NCBI GenBank assembly: GCA_030429345.1
Contig: JAUIFJ010000008.1
Span: 62,001 to 126,000 of the forward strand
Source: a bacterium
GTDB taxonomy: Bacteria > CAIWAD01
Direction of reading: 5' to 3'
Length of the DNA: 64,000 bases
Shown: one piece after another, positions 16,305 to 25,900 of the stretch
Layout of the letters: each line of letters starts with the position of its first letter
Position numbering within the stretch: position 1 is the stretch's first letter
Position numbers and translations under genes: made by a program
The notes under the pieces: model-generated
Database searches by the model: none
What the model was told of the DNA's origin: nothing
Seen by the model: only the letters and a program-made list of their open reading frames with translations

Positions 16305-18062
16305 TCAGTTGCCGGCGTCGTTCCCGAGCAGCGCCAGGCCGCGCTCGATGACCTCGCTGAACTCCTTCCTGCGGGCAAGCTCATCGAGTTCGACGCGCAG
16401 GCCGTCCAGGAAGTCCAGCTTGAGCTCCCGCAGGGAGCAGAGCTCCAGGATCTCCAGGCGCAGGAGCCAGTCCCCGGGCCAGCTGCCCTTGAGCACGCCG
16501 GCAATCCGGCCCAGCTCGCCCGCCAGGTGCTCGCGCGTGTCCTCGCCCTCGCGCATTTGTCGCACATCGGCGTAGAGTTGGTTCAGTTCCGCCTCGGCCT
16601 CTATGAAATTGCTCTTCTGACGAGGAAGGACGCGCGGCGGCCGCGTGATCGGGTAGCTCGTGCGATCGGCCGGGCCGCCGAAGACGGAGCTCACTTCCGA
16701 GCCGCAGGCCATGTCGAAGACTCCCCATTCGGGCCGGTAGAGCACCTCGGCTCCCTGTGTCACAAGGCAGTCCTCGAAACGCAGCAGCAGGATGCCCTTT
16801 CCGCCTCGCAGCACCTCGATCAGCCGGCCCTCGACGGTCAGGCCGGATTCGAACTCCAGCCGGCCCGCCCGGCCATCGCGGAAGCCCATGCGGGCGAGGT
16901 CCTGTTCGCCCAGCTGGCCCGCGGAGAGGCCCAGGTTCTTCACCGCGCCGATCGGGCTGGAAAAGCCCTCGGCGTGCGTCTTCATGCCGTGACCCGGCAG
17001 TTCGCGATCATCCTCCGCCAACTGCACCGCGCTGCTGTAGCGCAGGAAGAAGGGCCGGTCCTCGCGATCGACGCGGATCTCCTGCAGCACGCCGCTGATC
17101 TGCAGCCCGCTGTCGAGCACGGTCGTCGTCACCGTGCGCGCCTTCTGCGCCGTGCGCAGGGCCTGAATGCCCCCGACGCGGAAGGCCATGCCGTCGGCGA
17201 AGTCCTCCAGCACCCGGTTCAGCGCCGGGAAGTCCGGTGTGACAAAAAGCTGCGGCTGGGGCTTGGTGATGTCGAACTCCTGGTCCACGCAGGCCAGGCC
17301 CATGGCGATGTGCCCCACCTCGTCGCTCAGGCAGTGGTAGCTCTCGCCGATGGAGCTCAAGAGGCCCGCGCCGTAGATCAGCGGGTCCGAAAGTTCGCCC
17401 ACCAGGCCGTACTCCACGGTCCACCAGTACATGCGGCTGAGTCTGGTCGCCTCGCTGACATAGCTGATCGAGGCGGCCTTGGCCTCGAACTGCCGTTCCG
17501 CGTTCTGCACGTCCATTTCCGTTGCCTGCGGATTCTCCTTGGTCTCGGACAGGGTGCGGATGGCGTCGTAGAGCTCCATGTCCTCCCAGGAGAAGATCGC
17601 CTTGCGTGATACTTCGCCGTAGTTGCGCAGGTAGGCCCGGTAGTCGGGGTCCGCCACCATGGGCGCGTGCCCGGCGGCCTCGTGGACGATGTCCGGCGCC
17701 GGCGTATACGAAATGTTCGAATGCTTGCGCATGTCGCAGGCGATGGGCATGATGCCCAGCGACTGGAACTCCATGAAGACCTGCGGAGGAATGAAGCCGC
17801 TGACGGCGGCGGCCTGCCAGCCGAAGCGCCCCAGGCGCTCGTTCATCTCCTCCAGCCGCGGAATGCGCTCCCGTGACACGCCGGTCTCCTTCAGGCCGTC
17901 CAGGTACTTGGGGTGGGCCGTCTCGCGGAAGAAGGCCTCCGAGACGCGCATGATGTAGCGCCAGGAGGCGTGGTCGATGGGCGTATACTTCTCGTATTCC
18001 TGCTGCGCGATGAAGGGGTCGAGGTAGCTGGGAATGGCGCTGGGCGCCTTGGCTTGGGCCAT
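16305..18062 (-). CDS. phenylalanine 4-monooxygenase, long form with C-terminal extension
   Basis: An aromatic amino acid hydroxylase making tyrosine from phenylalanine with tetrahydrobiopterin and iron. The facial triad is intact: HEAAGH (two His) and the Glu in MYWWTVEYGLV. The catalytic part covers about the first 310 residues. About 270 further residues are present that the about 270-aa proteobacterial PhhA lacks. The start at 18062 (MAQAKAPS) is chosen because GGAGGA lies 10 bases upstream; an ATG-ATG pair seven codons earlier at 18083 directly abuts the ligase stop and is an alternative. The extension ends in a helical region (EAELNQLYADVRQMREGED) and has no recognised function. Confidence 0.88.
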   Translation of the reverse strand: MAQAKAPSAIPSYLDPFIAQQEYEKYTPIDHASWRYIMRVSEAFFRETAHPKYLDGLKETGVSRERIPRLEEMNERLGRFGWQAAAVSGFIPPQVFMEFQSLGIMPIACDMRKHSNISYTPAPDIVHEAAGHAPMVADPDYRAYLRNYGEVSRKAIFSWEDMELYDAIRTLSETKENPQATEMDVQNAERQFEAKAASISYVSEATRLSRMYWWTVEYGLVGELSDPLIYGAGLLSSIGESYHCLSDEVGHIAMGLACVDQEFDITKPQPQLFVTPDFPALNRVLEDFADGMAFRVGGIQALRTAQKARTVTTTVLDSGLQISGVLQEIRVDREDRPFFLRYSSAVQLAEDDRELPGHGMKTHAEGFSSPIGAVKNLGLSAGQLGEQDLARMGFRDGRAGRLEFESGLTVEGRLIEVLRGGKGILLLRFEDCLVTQGAEVLYRPEWGVFDMACGSEVSSVFGGPADRTSYPITRPPRVLPRQKSNFIEAEAELNQLYADVRQMREGEDTREHLAGELGRIAGVLKGSWPGDWLLRLEILELCSLRELKLDFLDGLRVELDELARRKEFSEVIERGLALLGNDAGN

Positions 18063-18083
18063 GGGATCGCGTTCCTCCATCAT

Positions 18084-19652
18084 CTATCCGGTCGACAGGC
18101 CGAGCAGGGCGCAGGCGCGTTCCTGCATCACGCGGCGCTGGATCTTTCCCGTATCGCCCTTCGGGACCTCGTCGACGAAGAGCACGTGGCGCGGCATCTC
18201 GTAGAAGGCGAAGCCCGCCTGCTCGGCAAAGCGTGTTACATCTTCTTCCCGGAGCTCCGGGGCGGCCCGGCGCACGCAGGCCGTCACCACCTGGCCGCGG
18301 ATCGGGTCCGGCACGCCGACGCAGCAGACCTCCTCCACTCCCGCCAGCTTCCAGAGCTTCTCGTCCAGGCTCAGGTAGTTGACGAACTCGCCGTCGACCT
18401 TGCCCGTGTCCACGCTGCCGCGGCCGACGAACCACAACATGCCCCCGGCATCGAAGCGCGCGTCGTCGCCTGTGTCGAACCAGCCCTCGCCGAAGCGGAA
18501 GGCCTTTTCCGTCGCTTCGGGAGCGTGGAAGTACTCGCGGAAGATGTTCCGGCCGCGGATCAGGAGACTACCCGTTTCCCCGGCGGGACGTTCCTCGCCG
18601 CTGTCCGCGTCGACGATCTTCATCTCGTTGATGGCGAGCGGCTTGCCCATGGCGCCCCAGACCAGGTGGGCGGGATCCATGTGACACCCCCAGCAGCCGG
18701 TTTCCGTCATGCCCCAGCCATTGGCCACCGGAATGCCGGAGCGGGTAACGAATTCCTCGTGCAGCTGGGCGCTGAGCGGCGCGGCGCCGCAGATGATCAG
18801 CTTCATCGAGGCCTTGTGCTCCTCGCAGCCCGGCAGGCCGGCGCTGAGCAGGCGCGTCAGCAGGCTCGGCACCACGCTGACATAGCTGACGCCATAGCGG
18901 CCGATGGTCGGAAAGAAACGGCTGGCGCTGAACTTCTCGAAGAGCACCAGCTGGCCGCCGCAGCCCAGCATGGGAAAAAAGCTGGTGTACTGGGCATTGA
19001 CATGGAAGAAGGGCAGCACGCACATGCAGACATCGCCCTCGCCCAGGCCGAAATGGTCCTCGACCAGGGCGAAGCCGTCGGCGACCATGGCGTGGTGCTG
19101 GACCACGGCCTTGGGCAGGCCGGTGGTGCCGCTGGTGAAGATCATCTGGAAGGGATCGTCGGGACCGCAGTCGACGACCGGGGCATCGGGAGAGGCTTCG
19201 GCGAGAGCCTTTTGCCAGTCCAGGTCCGAGAGGGAAGGATCGTCGATGCAGAGAATCGGCAGCGAAGGCAGCTCCCGGCGCAGTGCGGCGGCCAGATCCG
19301 CAAAGCAGGCTTCAAGGATCAGCAGGCGGCTTTCGCTCTTCTCGAGCATGTAGACCACCCGCTCCAGGTTGTGCTCCAGGCCCAGGTTGATCGGATTGCT
19401 GACCGCTCCCAGTCGAACGGTGCCCAGCCAGCAGTCGAAGAATTCCGGGGAGTTGCGCAGAAAGAGGCTCACCACCTGCCCCGGCTGAATGCCCTGCCCG
19501 CTCAGCACGTTGGCGGCACGACCGATGCCTTCGTCGAACTGGCGGAAGCTGTAGTGGCGATCCTTCTCCACATCGTGCAGGAAGGGGCGTTCTCCTCCCC
19601 GCCGGCAGCTTTCGCGCACGAGGGCGTCGACGGAGTGGATCTCACGGGGCAT
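18084..19652 (-). CDS. AMP-dependent acyl/aryl-CoA ligase
   Basis: A 522-aa member of the adenylate-forming superfamily, making an acyl-CoA from a carboxylic acid, ATP and CoA. Motifs seen: P-loop FTSGTTGLPK (172-181), NGWGMTETG (311-319), WFDTGDDARFD and the C-terminal catalytic lysine near K503 in VPKGDTGKIQ. The hinge reads GRGSVDTGKVDGEFV rather than the usual GR-KD-I. The substrate is unknown; being first in the same operon as aromatic catabolism genes suggests an aromatic or related acid. A GGGAGA ribosome site precedes the ATG. Its stop abuts the hydroxylase start region, implying coupling. Confidence 0.85.
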   Translation of the reverse strand: MPREIHSVDALVRESCRRGGERPFLHDVEKDRHYSFRQFDEGIGRAANVLSGQGIQPGQVVSLFLRNSPEFFDCWLGTVRLGAVSNPINLGLEHNLERVVYMLEKSESRLLILEACFADLAAALRRELPSLPILCIDDPSLSDLDWQKALAEASPDAPVVDCGPDDPFQMIFTSGTTGLPKAVVQHHAMVADGFALVEDHFGLGEGDVCMCVLPFFHVNAQYTSFFPMLGCGGQLVLFEKFSASRFFPTIGRYGVSYVSVVPSLLTRLLSAGLPGCEEHKASMKLIICGAAPLSAQLHEEFVTRSGIPVANGWGMTETGCWGCHMDPAHLVWGAMGKPLAINEMKIVDADSGEERPAGETGSLLIRGRNIFREYFHAPEATEKAFRFGEGWFDTGDDARFDAGGMLWFVGRGSVDTGKVDGEFVNYLSLDEKLWKLAGVEEVCCVGVPDPIRGQVVTACVRRAAPELREEDVTRFAEQAGFAFYEMPRHVLFVDEVPKGDTGKIQRRVMQERACALLGLSTG

Positions 19653-19989
19653 GGATTCTCCCTGAAATGGAATCAGCGATGCGGAGTCGTCGACGGGCCG
19701 TGTGCGGCCGCCGGGGACAAGGTCGGAGCCTGCGCCTCGACAGTGGACGAGAACGCCCGGCAGAGAAAGGAAGAAAGCAATTCAATAGTAGTGGGGCAAT
19801 TCAGGGGCACCCCCTTCGCAAGCTGCAGGACAAACAATCCTCCATACGGAATCGCTTGCGAATCCAGCCGGTCTTCGTTGTGTTGATCTGTCGCACAGCA
19901 ACGGATTCTCCATCCGTAACACAGTTCGCACCTCACTACAACGGAAGGGTGTCCCCGCACCCGACTGCTTCACTGACAGGATCGACACG
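19653..19989. other. divergent intergenic region between the ligase operon and the surface-protein operon
   Basis: About 340 bases, more AT-rich than the flanks, separating two divergent operons, so both promoters should lie here. A perfect hairpin ACGGAT-TCTCC-ATCCGT at 19901-19917 lies 73 bases before the ATG of the giant surface protein and could be an operator. A TACTAT box on the minus strand near 19785-19790 is a possible -10 of the ligase operon, without a convincing -35. No RNA gene recognised. Confidence 0.45.
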
Positions 19990-22900
19990 ATGAGCCTGCT
20001 TCGTCCCCTACGCCGTGCCTTCGCATGGGCTGCCCTTGGCATGTTCGGCCTGGCCGGCAGCGCGACAGCCTACACCATCACCATCAACAGCTCGAACGGC
20101 ACCATTACCGGGGACGGCGACGGCAACTCAAGCGCCCTTTACGGACAGCCCTTCACGACTTCCTTCAGCAACAACACGCGCTATTTCTATTTCTCCGACG
20201 ATGTCCACTTCCTGCCCAATGACACCGTCATCGGCACGGGCGGGTACCTGATCTCCCTGCGCGTCAACGGAAACGTGGACATCCCCTCGAATACCTATCT
20301 GACGGTCAACGCCAGCGGTCGGACTCCCGGACCGGGTGGCGGCTACGGCGGCTATCGCGGAAGCGGCGGAAGCGGCGGACTGGGCGGCCTGCCCGGCGGA
20401 GGAGGCAGCGGTGGCTGCTGCTGCGAGAACAGCGGCTACGAAGGGGGCGGATCCGGCAGCTCCGGCGGCAGCGGGACCAACGGCAACAGCGGCTACAGCG
20501 GCAACGCGGGCGGGGCCGGCTCCCCGGGCTTCAATTCGATCGGCTCGGCCGGCTCCGGCGGCTACGGCGGCGGCGGCGGATCCGGCGGATCCGGCGGATC
20601 CGGCGGGTCCGGCGGGTCCGGCGGCAGCTCCAGCAATGGCTGCGCTCCCGGCGACGGCGGCGATGGCGGAGACGGCGGGAACGGCGGAACCGGCCATTCG
20701 GGCTCTTCCGGCGGACCCGGCACGGGCGGCCAGAACAATGGCGGCAACAGCTTCGGCATGCTGACCGGCGGAAACGGCGGCGGTGCCGGCGGAGGCGGCG
20801 GCGGAGGCGGAGGAGGAGGCGGTCCCGGCGGCGGCGGCGGCGGCGGCGAAGGCGGCTGCTGGGAATGCTGGTGGGAGACCTCGTCCGGCCCCAACGGCAA
20901 TGGCGGCTACTACTGGGACGGCGGCCGCGCCTATGGCGGCTGGGGTGGACACAGCGGCTACAATGGCGGCGGCGGCGGCGGCGGGCTGGAAATCTATTGC
21001 CGGGGCCGCCTGGCTTTCAACGGCAGCATGCAGAGCCGCGGCGGAAACACCTCCGGACGAGGCGGCGAGACCGCCGACACTCCCGGCCACGAGCCCGGGC
21101 GCCTCTACGGCGAGGACGAGCGCCAGGGACAGGAAAGCCTGGACGAGGGTGGACAGCGCCACACCTGGTACGGCGGCCAGGGCGGCAGCCCCGGGAACTG
21201 GGGACAGGGCGGCAGCTCGGGCGCGGCCGGCTCCGGCGGCGGGGGATCCGGCGGCACGCTGAAGCTTGTTGCCAGCGTCATCGAAAGCTCCGGCGGCAGC
21301 ATCGATACGCGGGGCGGAACCGGGGGAGTCCATTCCGGCGGCAACGGACGCTTTTTCTACAGCAACGACCACATCGTCGGCTCGATCAGCCAGCAGAACA
21401 CGACCAGCGCCACGCTGGACGGCCTGCAGGGCGACAATCCCTTCACGCCTGGCGACACGCCCTACATACCGGAGATCACGGCCTCGCCGGCGCCCTACGG
21501 CTTCGTGGACCTGGAGCCGACGGACCTGGCGGACTCCTTTCCGGGAGTGATGCTGAAGCGCATCGCGCCGGGACACGGCGACTGGTTCACCTCGCCCTTC
21601 AACGGGTATCACATGATCCTGCTGGTGAACTTCCTGGATGTGACGCTCGAGCTGCCGCATCTCGGCGTGGGCGCCAATGCGGCCGAGTTGCGCGGGATGA
21701 ACGGCAACTGGCCGACCCAGGGAAGCAACACGGTCTCCCTCCCCCCCAACAGCGTCTACGCGACCCTGGTGCCCCAGGGCACCAACACCCAGTACCGCTT
21801 CGACTTCGACTACCAGGGACAGGGCTACGAGCGTTTCACCAACAACGCCCTGGCATCCGGTGACACACTGGAAATCCGCATCGACTGCAACGGCAACGGG
21901 ATCTTCGATCCGGCGGACATCCTCAGCGGCTTCAGCACGGATTGCGACGGCGACAACGCGCCCGACGACTGCGAGATCCTGGCCTCGCCCGAGCTGGATT
22001 GTGATGCGAACGGCGCGCTCGATGCCTGCGAGATTCTCGCCGACGGCGAGCTGGATTGCAACGGAAACAACGTCCTCGACAGCTGCGACCAGGCGGAAGG
22101 CCTGTTGCACGACGAGAACTCCAATGCCGTCTACGACGAATGCGAGGCCAGCCCGCAACTGCTGGTCAATACAGGCCTGACCGGCATCGAAGGCGGCGAG
22201 TCGCCGATCACGGAGAGCGAACTTCTCTGGCAGGACGGCGACGGCGACCTGATCGGGATGACCCTGACCCAGCTGCCGGCCTTCGGGCAGTTGCGCCTGG
22301 ACGGGCAAGCCCTCGCAATCGGCTCCGCCTTCGACATGAACGACCTGGCGGCGGGTTCCCTGAGCTACGCCCATTCCGGCGGCGAGGACCCTCTTCCCGG
22401 CACCAGCGACAGCTTCCTGTATACGGCAAGCGACGGCCTTCCCCGAGAGGGCGAGTTCGCCTTCTTCATCGATGTGACACCGGTAAACGAGGCTCCGCGC
22501 GCGGCCTTCGGCGGCAGCTTCCTGTTCAACGAGGGACCGGTGCTGGAAGCGGAGGGCGCCGTCTCCTCCGGCATCTCCGGAAGCCTGAGCCTGGAGCTGC
22601 GCGTGCGCCCCGAAGCGCCGCAAGGCGTCCAGGTATTCGCCGGCGCGCTCGTGGATCACGACCCGGGCGAGACCACGTCCCAGTTCGCCCTCCTGCGCGC
22701 CGCCGACGGCCGGGCGATGGCCCTGCTCTCGGCCAATGGAACCAGCACGCAGCTCTTCAGCGCGGCTCCGCTCCCCGACGGGGAATGGAGCCACCTGGCC
22801 CTGGTCTACGACCACCTCAACGGCCTGGGCGTACTGCTGGTCGACGGAGTACAGCAGCCGGGCCTGCTGGGAGATGTCGGCTCCCTGGACAATGTCTCAC

Positions 22901-25900
22901 ATGCCTTCCGTCTGGGCGGATACCGAGACGCCGGCGATCAGCCCATGGCCAGGTATACGGGCGCACTGGACGATGTGCGCCTCTGGGGCCAGGCCCTGGA
23001 AAGCAGCGTGATCGACGCGCAACGACGCGGGCCCCTGGCTCCGGATCACCCGGCCCTGGCCAGCCTGAAACACTACTGGCCCTGCGAGGAGGTCTCCGGC
23101 ACGCGCAGCGAGGATTTCGCTCCCGGCTACCTGGACGGGGCCCAGGACGCGGACCTTCTGCTTCCGGAAGGCGGCGCCCTCTTCGCCTCCTTCCCGGAAA
23201 GCGCGCACTACACCAGTGAAGAGGACGCGGATCTGCATCTCCGCCTGGCGGGCCTGGACCTGGAAGAGACCCTGGATGGAGCTGCCCTGGACGTGGAACT
23301 CATCCTGCCGCCCCAGTTCGGCAGCATGCAGGAAGAGGATGCCGGACTGAACCTGTTCCGGTATACACCGCAGGGCAATCTGTCGGACACGCAGGACAGC
23401 CTCGCCTACCGGCTGGTGGACAGCGAAGGCCTGGCCAGCGACACGGCGAGTGTGACAATCACGCTGGTCGCCGTCAATGACGCCCCCTTCCTGGCGAGCC
23501 TCGACACCCTGCGCCTGCTGCCGGCGGGCGAAGAAACGATTCTCGCCGAGCAGCTGAGCTACAGCGACCCGGACAACTCCGCCACGGACCTGAGCTACAC
23601 CCTGACCGCCGCTCCGGAAGGCGCGACCCTCTGGCTGGAGAACACGGCGCTGGGTGTCGACGACTCCTTCAGCCAGCTCGACATCGACGAGGGCCGCATG
23701 CGGCTGGAGCACGACAGCACGGCGGTCTTCGTCAACGACCTGCACTTCACGCTCGGCGACGGCGCCGGGGCCCTGCTCGAGGACCAGGTCTTTCCGGTGC
23801 GCACCTTCAGCGGGCCGCTGCCCGTGTTCAACAGCGGCGCAGTGCTCGCGGAAGGCGACACGACCGTGATCGCTAGCGGGCTCCTGCTTTGCGCCGACCT
23901 GGACACGCCGGCGGACCAGGTGCTGTATACGGTGGCCAGCGCTCCCCTGCACGGCACGCTCTGGCTGGAAGAGGCGGCTCGCCTGCAGACGCGCGGCAGG
24001 GGACTGCGCCTGGCACACGAAAGGCACGACCGGCGCCCGCTGAGAGAGCAGCGCGAGGCCATCGGCGAGGGCGGCCAGTTCAGCCAGGCGGACATCGACG
24101 CCGGGCTGCTGTGGTACATCCATGACGGCAGCGAGCAGCACTCCGACACCCTGGCGGTCTTTGCATACGACGAGGCCGACACCACGCAGACGCTCTCCTT
24201 CCCCTTCGTGATCACGGCCGTCAATGACGCGCCTCTGCTCAGCGTGGCGGACACAGCCTACGTCGACGAAGCGGAACTGCACGCCCTCTCGGCCGAGATC
24301 TCGGCCAGCGATCCGGACACGGACGAGGAGCAGCTGCTGTATACAGTGACGGCCCTGCCCCTCTGGGGCGAGCTGCAGCGTGGCGGCCAGCCGCTGTCCG
24401 CCGGCCAGAGCTTCAGCCAGACGGAACTGGGCGCCAACGAGGTCGTCTACGCCCACGGCGGAGAACGCTACAGCCGCCGCGACAGCCTGGCGCTCAGCCT
24501 GAGTGACGGCGAAGCCCCTCCCCAGGACCTCTTCCTGCCGATCGAGATCGCCCTGCTCAACGACCTGCCCTATCTGGTGCTCAACACGGGCCTGTCCCTC
24601 GACGAGGCGGGCAGCGTCCCCCTCACCGCCGCCGAGCTGGCGATCGCCGACAGCAACGAGAGCGCCGACGAGCTGCGCTTCCTGCTGCAGCAACCCCCGG
24701 CGAACGGTGAGCTGCGCGAAGACCAGACCCCGATCAATGCCTCCTTCAGCCAGCAGCAGCTTGATCTCGGGCAGTTGAGCTACAACCACGACGGCAGCGA
24801 GACTCTCGCCGACAGCCTGGTGCTGCGGTATACGGACGGCATCGACACGATGGCTGTCTTCACCTTGCCGATCCAGGTGGCCGCCGTCAACGACGCCCCG
24901 GTGCTGGAAGTGCTCGATTCGCTGATCGTCAGCGAGGGCGGCACACGCACGCTGAGCTCTCAGCAGCTGCGGTCAAGCGACGCGGACAACACGAGCGCGG
25001 AGCTGGCATACACGATCACTGCCTCCGTCTCACAGGGCGAGCTGCGTCTGGGCGGCGCTCCGCTCGGCCTGGGCGACTCCTTCAGCCAGGCCCAGGTCGA
25101 TGCGGCGCTCCTGGTCTACCAGCACAACGGCAGCGAGGTGCTCGAAGATGCCCTGGTGCTGGATCTGAGCGACGGCGAGCTGGGCCTGACGGGGCTGCAG
25201 CTGCCGATCAGCGCCACCGGCGTCAACGATCCGCCGGTCTTCCTGGCGACCCTTGCCGACACCACCATCGCCGAGCAGGACAGCCTGCTCTTCACCTTTG
25301 TCGCACAGGACAGCGAGACCGCCCTGCCGCAGTTCAGCCTGCTGGAGAGCGTCGAGAACGCCGGCATCGACGCCGGCAGCGGCCTTTTCCGTTTCGCGCC
25401 GGGCTGGTTCCAGGCGGGCAGCTACCCCTTCACCGTGCGTGTCTCCGACGAGGACGGCGCCTTTCTCGACGCCGCCTTCACCGTGACGGTGAGCAACAGC
25501 AACCGTGCCCCGGCTTTCGTGATCCAGCCCGCGGACACGGTGCTGGAGGCTTCCGCGACCCTCGAGCTGAGCCTGAGCGCCGAGGACGCCGACCTGGAGT
25601 CCCTGGGCTTCTCGCTGCTCGAAGGCCCGGTGGAAGTGCTGCTGGATGAAAACAGCGGTTTCCTGAGCTACACGCCCGGCTACGACGCCGCCGGCTGGCC
25701 ACAGACGATCCGCCTGGCGGTCAGCGACGGCGAGCTGGCGGACACGACGGCTTTCAGTGTATATCCTTACGTGGACGCTCCCGCCCAGTGGAACGTGATC
25801 CAGCCCTCGGCCGGCATGGCCGAGCACCTGCTCGAGCTTCCCGCCGACGCCGTGCTGCGCCTGGGACGGGAGCCCTTCCTCAACGGCCACCTGCTGGGCG

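Noticed and set aside
20560-20860. Tandem GGCGGATCC units considered as a CRISPR or intergenic repeat
   Set aside because: The units are in frame within a coding Gly/Ser tract and have no spacers.
20128-22815. Very long minus-strand open frame opposite the Gly-rich surface gene
   Set aside because: It is an Ala/Val-rich shadow of GC-rich coding DNA with no ribosome site or family features; the plus strand has a signal peptide and domains.
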